A stretch of DNA of 64,000 nucleotides from Leptospira fletcheri. Its GTDB lineage: Bacteria > Spirochaetota > Leptospiria > Leptospirales > Leptospiraceae. The stretch spans positions 992,001-1,056,000 of the forward strand of contig NZ_RQET01000004.1 of the NCBI RefSeq assembly GCF_004769195.1. The letters run 5' to 3'. How positions within the stretch are numbered: position 1 is the first letter of the stretch; each line of letters opens with the position of its first letter. Positions 20,046-27,721 of the stretch are shown here, one piece after another. The position numbers were made by a program, and so were the translations under genes. Below the pieces are notes generated by a model, which saw only the letters and a program-made list of their open reading frames with translations, had not been told where the DNA came from and made no database searches.

Positions 20046-21787
20046 CGTACGATTTCCAAAGCCAGCATGGCTAAGTCGTCGTTGTGTCGTCCTCCGCCAA
20101 ATTCGATCGATTTTTTTCTCGCCGATTCCAGAATCGAAAGGGTGGGCTTTTCGGAAGTTTCCCGGATCCAATCCAGGAAATTCTCATAGCCTAGGATCTC
20201 ACCCTGATTATTTTTCACTTCGAATAATCCATCCGAATAAAAGACGACACGATCCCCGGATTGGACTCGGAACGAATAGTCGTTTAAAAACAGTTCGCGC
20301 ACGGCCAAAATGATCCGCCCTTCTCCCTCCAGGAGGGTCGCTTCCCCGTTTCTCAGGACCAGGATCGGATGATGACCGGCATACGAAAAATCCAACCGTT
20401 TCTCTTCCGGAAAATAACTCGCATATACGGCTGAAATATGATGATGGAGTACGACTTTGGATAGAATTTCGTGGATCTCAGATAAGCTTTCCCTAGGGCT
20501 CATGAGTTTTTGAGATATGATCTGGAAGGTGATGGAAAGCATACCACCCACCATAGCGGAAGCGATACCGTGACCGGAAACGTCCGCGAAGAGAATGTCC
20601 AGTCTTCCCGAAGGATGCTCCATCACCCTAAGCATATCGCCTCCTACTTTTTCTATGGGCTGAAAAAAAGAATGGATCCGGTAGGAATCCTTTTCGGGGA
20701 ATTTTTGGGTGATGATCGAAGATTGGGTGACTCTCGCGATCTCCAGATCGTTGACGATCTGGGAGTAAAGCTGGTGTATTTTTTCCTGAGCGATTTTTTT
20801 TTCGGTCACTTCTCGCAAAAGATACAACGTTCCTGATTCCTCCTCGGTAATCCTGATCGTGGATTGCGTTAGTTCGACGAAAGCGGCATTTTGTCTTCCT
20901 AAAAGTTGGAATTCCCTGGGTTGAGCGTCCAATTCCTCCCTATAATTCAGAAAGTAACGCTCCGGTTCGAATCTTCCCCCCGAAGAAACGGAAAACTGCA
21001 GCAGCTGAACTGCCGATCGATTCGCGAAAAAAAGTTCTCCTCCCTCTTTCGCCAATACGATTCCGTCGTGGATATCGCGAAACAATTCCACAGCGATCCG
21101 TTCCAAACTGATATTCAAAAAACCGTATCGAGTGATCGCTAAAAATATGAAGATCGCCAAGACCGATATGGAAACAGGGGTTAGGGGAGGAGAGAGAAAC
21201 CATCCGTGCTCGTCGAGATTCAGCAATTCGGTATAAATACTTAATGAAATCGCGATCACTGAGCCGACGATCCACAGGTTCATCTGTCTACGCATTCTTT
21301 CGTTATCCGTACGAAATCTTTCTCTTACGATCAACATCAAGCCATAATAAGACGGGATGCCGACGACGACCGCACTCAAAGGCAGGAAAAGCCAATTCGG
21401 TTCCAGTTCATATCCCCAGTAGTAGAGCTTGGTTCCTTTTAGCACCCAATCCGTGGAAGTGGTTACCAGGATGGAAAGCAGGACCAGGAAACGGAACACG
21501 TATAGAAAGGTCTTGGAGTCACGGTTTAGGAATTTGTATACGACTTCCAGATAGAGAAGGCCGCTCGGAATCCAGGTAAAGCAGGTCAATTTGAAGACCA
21601 ATGTCATCCATTCCGCCGGTAAAAAAGACCAATGCAGGATGTACGAGATCAACCAGAGATCCAGGCAAACCGTGAAGCGGAGAAAGTCTCCTATGACCAC
21701 GCTCCTGAATCTGCGGGCGAAAACGTATGCGATGAGAAGGCTGTTTACGATAAATGCGGAGATCGGAAGAAATAGATAATAATTCAT
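20042..21787 (-). CDS. 7TM-PAS-SpoIIE (PP2C-type) protein phosphatase, copy B
   Basis: This 581-residue protein is a paralogue of the next gene, with the same order: seven membrane segments (about 1-225), a PAS-like domain (about 230-340), and a SpoIIE phosphatase domain with GGDML, DVSGHGIASAM, SDGLFEV and HNDDLAML. Shared phrases such as FLPAEWM and YWGYE in the membrane part point to tandem duplication. The metal-binding acidic residues are present in both copies. It is first in a two-gene operon, divergent from the 21989 gene. Different PAS sequences suggest the two copies sense different cues. Confidence 0.88.
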
Positions 21788-21893
21788 GGATCCGCTCCGC
21801 CTGAGACAGGCTAACCGGATTAGACCCTGAAATCAATCCCTTCTAAACACCCGAAAATGTCCTTTCCATGGAAAAAAGGGGGAAAAATAATTT

Positions 21894-21920
21894 TTTACAA
21901 CTTCGTTTTTTGGATATAAA
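21894..21920 (+). promoter_or_regulatory. Candidate sigma-70 promoter
   Basis: TTTACA (21894-21899) and TATAAA (21915-21920) with a 15-base spacer sit in an AT-rich stretch upstream of the 21989 gene. The spacer is short, so this is tentative. Confidence 0.35.
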
Positions 21921-21988
21921 AGAGAAATAAAAATCGATTGCGTTATGCGTCATTAAGTATAGGTTAGTATTTATTAAGGGAATTGAAT

Positions 21989-22576
21989 ATGAATTTATCC
22001 GAAGGAGGCGGCTATGCGGAGAAAAAGTCCGGGATTTCTGATCCTGAAACGGATTCCCCCTACCTGACTTTTCCGGATGAGAGTCTTTCGGAAGAACCTA
22101 TTCTATCCATAAAAGGGATTTCGTTTATTCCCGTGTATGTCTGTCCGAAATGCCAAAAGACGGTTTCCGTATTGTGGAAAAAAGGGCGGGGCCGATTGAG
22201 AGATTGGGCCACTTTCAGGGAGGAAGTTCGCACGATCCTGTGTACGAACGAGGACTGTCGGAGCACGTTCATGCCCGATTACGCAATCCGTTTTTCGACT
22301 TCGATCCCCATCTTATCCAAATTAGAATTATTAAACGAAATGAGATCCTGGTTTTACGATAGAACGGGTAAAAGCGTCGATTTCGGTCCCGACGACGTAC
22401 ACCCTAGTCTGACTTGGGACCCTTTTTCGGAGCTCGTACCGGATTGGCAGGATCGCATTTCACTCGAACTATTTGCGAATATCTTGAGGTACACTCCCCC
22501 CATCGATCTGGAAGCTGTTCTATTGGGTCGTCCTAAGGTGCCTTTGTTCGGAGGGTATAACCCACCTTCACGTTGA
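21989..22576 (+). CDS. Unknown protein with a zinc-ribbon-like N-terminal half
   Basis: The ATG at 21989 has AAGGG 8 bases before it; a TTG six bases upstream is less likely. The 195-residue soluble protein contains CPKCQ and CTNEDC about 40 residues apart, a likely four-Cys zinc site. Its C-terminal half is rich in Trp and Pro. I do not recognise the family. It stands alone, with divergent SpoIIE genes on one side and ribF convergent on the other. Confidence 0.68.
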   Translation: MNLSEGGGYAEKKSGISDPETDSPYLTFPDESLSEEPILSIKGISFIPVYVCPKCQKTVSVLWKKGRGRLRDWATFREEVRTILCTNEDCRSTFMPDYAIRFSTSIPILSKLELLNEMRSWFYDRTGKSVDFGPDDVHPSLTWDPFSELVPDWQDRISLELFANILRYTPPIDLEAVLLGRPKVPLFGGYNPPSR

Positions 22577-22593
22577 ATCCAGGATCCTTTCGC

Positions 22594-23526
22594 TTAACGA
22601 TCGGCTAAAATTTCGCGCGAAATCCGTTCGTCTTGTTTTAATTGGGCGATCAACGCTTCCACACCCGAAAATTTGATTTCAGAGCGGATCCGTTCCGAAA
22701 AAAGGACTCGGACCGTCTTACCGTACAAATCTCCCGAAAAATCGAAGATGTGGCTTTCGAGGCTGAGTTGTTCGTCTCCGAAGGTCGGGTTATTTCCGAT
22801 ATTAATCATGGAATCATAATATTTTCCGCCGATCTCGGTCTTTCCCGCGTAAACTCCTATCCCGGGAAGGATGAGTTCGGGAGAAGGTTTGACATTGGCA
22901 GTGGGGAATCCTATGGTCCTTCCTCTCTTATGCCCTTCCACTACTTCTCCGGTTATGGAAAATTCCCGTCCTAGACATTCCTCGGCTTTGGAAACTTCTC
23001 CCTCCCGGATCAGGGATCGGATGTAGGAGCTGGAGAGTTTTGTGTTATCCAGGTATACCGGTTCCAATTTTTCCAATTCGTATCCGTACTTGCTCGAGTA
23101 TTGCTGCAATAATTCGTAATTTCCTCTGCGTCCTTTTCCGAAACAATGGTTGAAGCCGATCAGAATTTTTTTGGCGTTCAGCTCTCCGATCAGAATGTTA
23201 TGAAGGAAGTCTTCCGCTTCCATGCTCGCGAGTTCCATCGTAAACGGGACGATCACCAACCAATCTATGCCGAAAGATTCTATCAGCGCCTCCTTGTCCG
23301 CTTGGGTCGTGAGGCTGCCTAGATCCTTATCTTTTCCGAGCACGAGGGCGGGATTCGGGTAATACGTGATCGCTACGGAAGGGAGTCCTGTTTCCAAGGA
23401 GATTTCTTTGATTCTCTCCAAGAGGGCCTGGTGTCCCAAATGAATTCCGTCGAAATTCCCGAGAGTCAGAACGGTAGACGTTCCTATCGTCTCCCCCAGG
23501 CGTTCCAGGTTCCTAAGAATTTTCAA
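22594..23526 (-). CDS. ribF: Bifunctional riboflavin kinase / FMN adenylyltransferase
   Basis: The 310-residue protein has the usual RibF length. The N-terminal FAD-synthetase domain carries LGNFDGIHLGH near residue 22 (nucleotidyltransferase HxGH), and GFNHCFGKGRRG near 125. The C-terminal riboflavin kinase domain has GRTIGFPTANV and ESHIFDF. It converts riboflavin to FMN and then to FAD with ATP. Its start is 36 bp from that of a divergent secreted-protein gene, so they share a control region. Confidence 0.95.
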   Translation of the reverse strand: MKILRNLERLGETIGTSTVLTLGNFDGIHLGHQALLERIKEISLETGLPSVAITYYPNPALVLGKDKDLGSLTTQADKEALIESFGIDWLVIVPFTMELASMEAEDFLHNILIGELNAKKILIGFNHCFGKGRRGNYELLQQYSSKYGYELEKLEPVYLDNTKLSSSYIRSLIREGEVSKAEECLGREFSITGEVVEGHKRGRTIGFPTANVKPSPELILPGIGVYAGKTEIGGKYYDSMINIGNNPTFGDEQLSLESHIFDFSGDLYGKTVRVLFSERIRSEIKFSGVEALIAQLKQDERISREILADR

Positions 23527-23562
23527 GTTTCCTCCGCTCCGACGACCGATAGTCTAAACAAC

Positions 23563-24177
23563 ATGTTCAGGTTCCGTTTCGGCTGCTTCTTGTTTTTATT
23601 CCTAGCCACTGCGAGTCAGAGTCAGGCTAAGGTGGAAAATCGGAAAACGAAAAATTTCGAGAATTTTTCAAAACCGATGGGAGGTGAAGCGTACGTATCC
23701 GAAAATTACCGCACCTTTCCGGAACTTTCGGTTTGGGCCATGCATAACGGTTTGAAACTTGCGCCGGATAGAAAGGATCCCGCGCCGGGGGCAGGTACCG
23801 GAATCTTATCCGATAACCAATGCAGAATGATTCCTCAGGAAGGGTTGGATGTCTTGCTTACGGCGGATCCGGATCGGAAAGACACGATTTACGTTTATTT
23901 CGACCTGACGCTATTCGATCCTACGGAAAATTCAGCGTCTTTTCCGACGAGGGAACTACGGATCTTCGTGAATGGAACGGAAAAAAAAACCGTAAAATTT
24001 CCGGATCATGCGCTGTACTTAAAGGCCTTGTACGCTCCCGCTCCTCCGGTACGGATTTCCGTAGACCCGTCGGAACTGGTGGAGGGAAGACTGATCCTTC
24101 GTCTGGAATCCGTCGGCGTGGACGAAGGACGTTTTTGGGGAATCTGGGACGTTTTTCTCTCTTATTCCGCTCTGTAA
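23563..24177 (+). CDS. Exported protein of unknown function
   Basis: The ATG at 23563 gives 204 residues starting with a signal peptide (FGCFLFLFLATASQSQA). Upstream in-frame codons would overlap ribF and lack a signal. The mature protein has beta-rich stretches and reads like a small periplasmic beta-sandwich: IYVYFDLTLFDP, ELRIFVNG and GRLILRLESVG. No family is recognised. It is divergent from ribF and convergent with the STAS gene. Confidence 0.68.
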   Translation: MFRFRFGCFLFLFLATASQSQAKVENRKTKNFENFSKPMGGEAYVSENYRTFPELSVWAMHNGLKLAPDRKDPAPGAGTGILSDNQCRMIPQEGLDVLLTADPDRKDTIYVYFDLTLFDPTENSASFPTRELRIFVNGTEKKTVKFPDHALYLKALYAPAPPVRISVDPSELVEGRLILRLESVGVDEGRFWGIWDVFLSYSAL

Positions 24178-24277
24178 TCGACCGGAAACGAAACGATCCA
24201 TTCGGAGTATTTTAAGAGATTATAATGTAATATCGAAAAAACGGCTTCGTCGGCGAGACTTGCCGAGATGACATAAT

Positions 24278-24610
24278 TTAAGGGTATCGATTCGCAAATT
24301 CCGATTCGGATAAAGTTTGGAAGTAGGAGGTTAACCCTGCCACTTTGAACACTTTTTCGATGGCTGGTTTCATATTTGCGATAAAGAATTTACCGTTCAA
24401 TTCTTGGACATAATTGAGTTGCTTAATCAGCATTCCGATTCCGGAAGAATCGATATAATTCAGTTTTTCCAAGTTGATGACCACGTTATTATTATTTCGG
24501 TCGATGTTCTGTTCGAAGAAGTTTTTCAGATCGATGGACGTATATATGTCCAAACTGCCCGATAAGCCGATTACGTTCGTTTCGCCAGATTTTCTGATGG
24601 TAATTTCCAT
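24278..24610 (-). CDS. STAS-domain anti-sigma factor antagonist
   Basis: The 110-residue protein is a single STAS domain. The motif IDSSGIGML near residue 53 holds S56, which aligns with the serine that is phosphorylated in SpoIIAA and RsbV. In partner switching, the dephosphorylated form binds the anti-sigma kinase and frees the sigma factor or another target. Two SpoIIE-type phosphatases (18258-21787) and two kinase-fold ATPases (44671-45363, 48668-49336) in this window are possible partners. It stands alone and divergent from the next gene. Confidence 0.92.
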   Translation of the reverse strand: MEITIRKSGETNVIGLSGSLDIYTSIDLKNFFEQNIDRNNNNVVINLEKLNYIDSSGIGMLIKQLNYVQELNGKFFIANMKPAIEKVFKVAGLTSYFQTLSESEFANRYP

Positions 24611-24730
24611 ATCGATCCCTTCCCTTTTCGTAGAATCCGGCCTGAATTCAACGAATTTTTAAGAAAAATCCGGGCTTTTTACGATAAAGGACGACACTAG
24701 TGGTAAGGAAATCTTCCGGAATCTGAACTA

Positions 24731-25417
24731 ATGAAGAAAGCGACGTCTTCCGCAATTCTATTTTTTGTCCTGACCGTCAGCGCGTACGCACAAGATATCG
24801 AGCCGGACGGCCAGATCAAGATTCTTCCCTATAAAGACACTCAAATACGCGCATTGGAAGCTCTGAACAGCGACATCAAATACTTCCACAAACGGATAGA
24901 GGAGTTGCTTTCCTTTCTGAATAAAAGAAAAAAGATTCAGAACAACGAATACGTACAATTCATCCCGGCGATCGAAACGTACGAACTTCCGAATCGCGAA
25001 CGATTTCTTTTCGATAAGAAATTTTTCCTGAAGGTTTCCGGGCAAGGACCCTTTAAATTGGAAGGGATCCGATTCGTGACACGCAAATCGATGGTAACCA
25101 AATTACGTCCGGTCAACGACGAACTGGGGATCCTCAAAAACGAAAACGTTTCGGCTCCGGAAGCGAACAGTATCATCCTTTCAGTCCAAAGAAAAACGGA
25201 TGGCGGAATCCAGGAAGAGACGTATAATCTGTCTAATATTCGCAACCCGGACCAGAGAGTGAAATTAGTCCGCTCCTACCGGAACAACCTTGTGGAAGTC
25301 ATACAAGCGATCACGAAATATGTGGAAGGTACCATACAAGCCGATAGACGCGATGTCGAGACGATGCTGGACGGTTTGGACCAAGGCGGATCCTTCCAGG
25401 AAGAATCCAACAAATAA
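24731..25417 (+). CDS. Exported helical protein of unknown function
   Basis: The 228-residue product starts with a signal peptide (ATSSAILFFVLTVSAYAQ, cleavage at AYA). The mature part is charged, with helical stretches near 35-65 and 165-205 that could be coiled coils, and a central beta-rich portion. No family is recognised. The J-domain gene begins 48 bp later on the same strand, so it may lead a short operon to 27425. Confidence 0.68.
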   Translation: MKKATSSAILFFVLTVSAYAQDIEPDGQIKILPYKDTQIRALEALNSDIKYFHKRIEELLSFLNKRKKIQNNEYVQFIPAIETYELPNRERFLFDKKFFLKVSGQGPFKLEGIRFVTRKSMVTKLRPVNDELGILKNENVSAPEANSIILSVQRKTDGGIQEETYNLSNIRNPDQRVKLVRSYRNNLVEVIQAITKYVEGTIQADRRDVETMLDGLDQGGSFQEESNK

Positions 25418-25465
25418 TCCTCCGGATCGTAAGCCGGCGATAGGTCGCAAAAAATAGGGTTCACC

Positions 25466-26137
25466 ATGGATGCGGTTTGGGTGGACCATTATCGGGTCCT
25501 GGGAGTTTCGCAGGATGCCGAAGTCGACATTATTAAAACCAGATTTCGTGCGTTGGCAAAAGCTTTTCATCCGGATAACAAAAAAACAGGTTCGGCGGAG
25601 ATTTTCCTAAAGATCGTTCGCTCTTATAAAATCCTAACTCAGCCCGAGGAAAGACTTCGCTTCGATGCCCAGCTTGCCCTTCGCGGCGGGCAAAAAATTT
25701 CGAATCCTTCGCGCACCTTTTTGATCCCCGCCTCCAGGATTATTTTTTCCGCAAAGGCGGTGGAGTTCGCAAAGAGAGGTCTGTTGCGTGCCGGCTTTCG
25801 GAACCGAGACCGCAGAAAATATACGGGAATCTACCATGATATTCGGCTCTGTTTGACGGAGGAGGAGCTGGAAGGGACCGTCTTAGCGGCGATTCCTTTG
25901 GTCGTTCGGGTGTTGTGCCCGGAATGTAGAGGTTCGGATCTGAATTGCGGTTCCTGCGGAGGAAAAGGAACGTACAAAAGTTTCCGTTATCTGAAATGGA
26001 AATCCGGACCGGGAACATTGATCCCGGGCAGGATTTATACTTTGGACCTTTCCGGCTTCCGTCCGGATTCGTTCACTCATTTCAAAAAAAGGGAGATTAA
26101 AGTTAAAATTGAAGTCTATACGGGCGGTAAAAAATAA
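25466..26137 (+). CDS. Short J-domain protein with a single four-Cys zinc site
   Basis: Residues 6-70 form a J domain with the required HPD at 35-37, which stimulates the ATPase of an Hsp70 partner. Full DnaJ has four CxxCxGxG repeats; here only one zinc centre remains, with C151, C154, C161 and C164 (CPECRG and CGSCGGKG). The protein is 223 residues, about 60 percent of DnaJ. It lacks the Gly/Phe linker and the second substrate domain. It is probably a specialised co-chaperone. manA starts 4 bp after its stop. Confidence 0.85.
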   Translation: MDAVWVDHYRVLGVSQDAEVDIIKTRFRALAKAFHPDNKKTGSAEIFLKIVRSYKILTQPEERLRFDAQLALRGGQKISNPSRTFLIPASRIIFSAKAVEFAKRGLLRAGFRNRDRRKYTGIYHDIRLCLTEEELEGTVLAAIPLVVRVLCPECRGSDLNCGSCGGKGTYKSFRYLKWKSGPGTLIPGRIYTLDLSGFRPDSFTHFKKREIKVKIEVYTGGKK

Positions 26138-26141
26138 GACT

Positions 26142-27125
26142 ATGCAGAAGGTTTTAAAATTCCGCCCGATCTACAAAGAGAAAGTTTGGGGAGGCAGAAA
26201 GTTTGAAACTTTTTTGGGTAGGATCTTACCTGCGGGAGATATCGGAGAATCCTGGGAAGTTTCGGATTATGGTCAGGATCTTTCCGTAATCGAAAACGGA
26301 TCCGCCGCCGGTCGGACGTTCCGCGAGTTTTATTCCGAGGATCCGGAAAACGTTTTAGGAAAGTCTTTTATAGGACAGGGCTTTCCCCTGTTGGTCAAAC
26401 TGATCGATGCCCGCGAAAAATTATCCGTGCAAGTCCATCCCGACGACGAGTACGCCGAAAAATTCGATCCGGAAAGTTCCGGTAAAAAGGAAGCATGGAC
26501 AGTACTCCAGGCGGATGCGGGCTCGAAGCTGGTCTGCGGTTTTGCAAGAGCTACGAGCAGGGACGAATTCGCCGAATTGGTCCGTAGTGATCGGGCCGAA
26601 GAGCTATTGAACGTCGTATCCGTAAAAGAATCGGATTCTTTCCTTTTGAATCCGGGAAAAATCCATGCGATCGGAGCGGGAATCCTGTTGATGGAAGTCC
26701 AGCAATCTTCCGATTCCACCTATCGCGTGTACGATTACGGTCGTCCCAGAGAGCTTCACTTAACAAAAGCGCTGGATGTGTTGGATTACTCGGGACCGGA
26801 CCCGGAAGACCCTTTATCTCAGACGTCTCTTCCTTGGGAATACGGCGAGAGAGTTTTATTAACGGGAAACGATAAGTTCAGAATGGAACTTCTGAGCGTG
26901 AAAGAAGCCGGGGAATTCGTTTTGCCTTCCTTTTCCTCGGAGCCGGTATTTCATATTCTTATGGTTCTGGACGGAAGCTGTTCCGTGGAAGGGGAGATAA
27001 CGTTAAAAAAAGGGGATACGGTTCTCGCGACCGCGTTCGGGATGCGGACCGGTTTGGCGATCCGAGCCTTAATTCCGGGAACGCGTCTTTCCTGGTTCGG
27101 ACCGGGAAAGGATTGGATCTCCTAA
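26142..27125 (+). CDS. manA: Class I mannose-6-phosphate isomerase
   Basis: From ATG 26142 the product has 327 residues. It carries the cupin-type zinc site of this family: QVHPDDEYA near residue 100, KKEAWTVL near 119, and GKIHAIGAGILLMEVQQSSD near 180. It interconverts mannose-6-phosphate and fructose-6-phosphate, feeding GDP-mannose and surface polysaccharide synthesis. An earlier in-frame start at 26109 lies inside the J-domain gene and is rejected. The short length fits the Bacillus-type ManA rather than the longer enterobacterial form. Confidence 0.9.
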   Translation: MQKVLKFRPIYKEKVWGGRKFETFLGRILPAGDIGESWEVSDYGQDLSVIENGSAAGRTFREFYSEDPENVLGKSFIGQGFPLLVKLIDAREKLSVQVHPDDEYAEKFDPESSGKKEAWTVLQADAGSKLVCGFARATSRDEFAELVRSDRAEELLNVVSVKESDSFLLNPGKIHAIGAGILLMEVQQSSDSTYRVYDYGRPRELHLTKALDVLDYSGPDPEDPLSQTSLPWEYGERVLLTGNDKFRMELLSVKEAGEFVLPSFSSEPVFHILMVLDGSCSVEGEITLKKGDTVLATAFGMRTGLAIRALIPGTRLSWFGPGKDWIS

Positions 27126-27134
27126 TCGATTTTT

Positions 27135-27425
27135 ATGCCTGAAGAACCGTTTTTGCCCGAAGAACCCGTGTTATGGATCGGGGAGGAAGAGATCCAAAAA
27201 CAGAGAAGGATCGCGAAAGAGCTCCGCAAAACTCCCTGGTGGAAAAAGAAAAAATCCGACGGGATCTGCTATTACTGTAGAAGAAAGTTTTCTCCGGAAG
27301 AACTAACCATGGACCATCTAGTTCCTCTCGCGAAAGGAGGGAAGTCCGTCAAGGCCAACCTTGTACCTGCATGTAAGGAATGCAATAACGCTAAGAAGAA
27401 CAAACTTCCTTTCGAAGAATTTTAA
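27135..27425 (+). CDS. Small HNH-fold nuclease-like protein
   Basis: The 96-residue protein has the compact HNH pattern: CYYC, MDHLVPLAKGG (the catalytic DH pair), NLVPAC and CKECNNAK. The four Cys bind a structural zinc, and the His and Asn complete the metal-dependent nuclease site. Stand-alone HNH proteins of this size occur widely in chromosomes without restriction partners. It follows manA by 9 bp and is probably in the same transcript. The DNA target is unknown. Confidence 0.88.
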   Translation: MPEEPFLPEEPVLWIGEEEIQKQRRIAKELRKTPWWKKKKSDGICYYCRRKFSPEELTMDHLVPLAKGGKSVKANLVPACKECNNAKKNKLPFEEF

Positions 27426-27431
27426 ATTTTT

Positions 27432-27469
27432 ATAACCTATCCGGGAGAACGTTCGGATTCGAAGGTTAT
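27432..27469. terminator. Hairpin between convergent genes
   Basis: ATAACCT (27432-27438) pairs with AGGTTAT (27463-27469), and ATCCG/CGGAT extends the stem with a small bulge. The right arm covers the stop codon of the minus-strand lipoprotein gene. No strong T-tract follows in either direction. Confidence 0.38.
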
Positions 27470-27720
27470 TGCCCCGCGTAACATTGGTAGGGGATTGCGG
27501 ATTGCAGAAGGGCGAAATTGCAAAGATTTTTGTCGGAAGGATTCAGGAGACATGCGATCTCCAAGTCCTTGGTTATATCGGCGTCCTTCTGGGCCTCTCG
27601 GTGGCAATTCGCACTTCCATTGTTGCAGGAGATTCCGAGAACGCATGATGAAAGAAGGACCACAAACGCTATAAAAGAGAGAATTCTTCGATATTCTCGC
27701 ATAAATTCTGTTCGGGGCAT
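27466..27720 (-). CDS. Small Cys-containing lipoprotein
   Basis: ATG at 27720 lies 1 bp after the stop of the hybrid kinase gene, giving 84 residues; a second ATG at 27702 is equally possible. The hydrophobic signal ends LLSSC or LGISC, so it is probably lipidated. The mature part is short and has five or six cysteines (NCHREAQ, EIACLL, NLCNF, QCYAG) that could form disulphides in the periplasm. No family is recognised. Tight spacing suggests co-transcription with the kinase. Confidence 0.6.
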   Translation of the reverse strand: MPRTEFMREYRRILSFIAFVVLLSSCVLGISCNNGSANCHREAQKDADITKDLEIACLLNPSDKNLCNFALLQSAIPYQCYAGQ

Positions 27721-27721
27721 T

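Noticed and set aside
27135..27425. HNH protein considered as part of a restriction-modification system
   Set aside because: No methyltransferase or specificity gene is near; its neighbours are manA and a J-domain gene.
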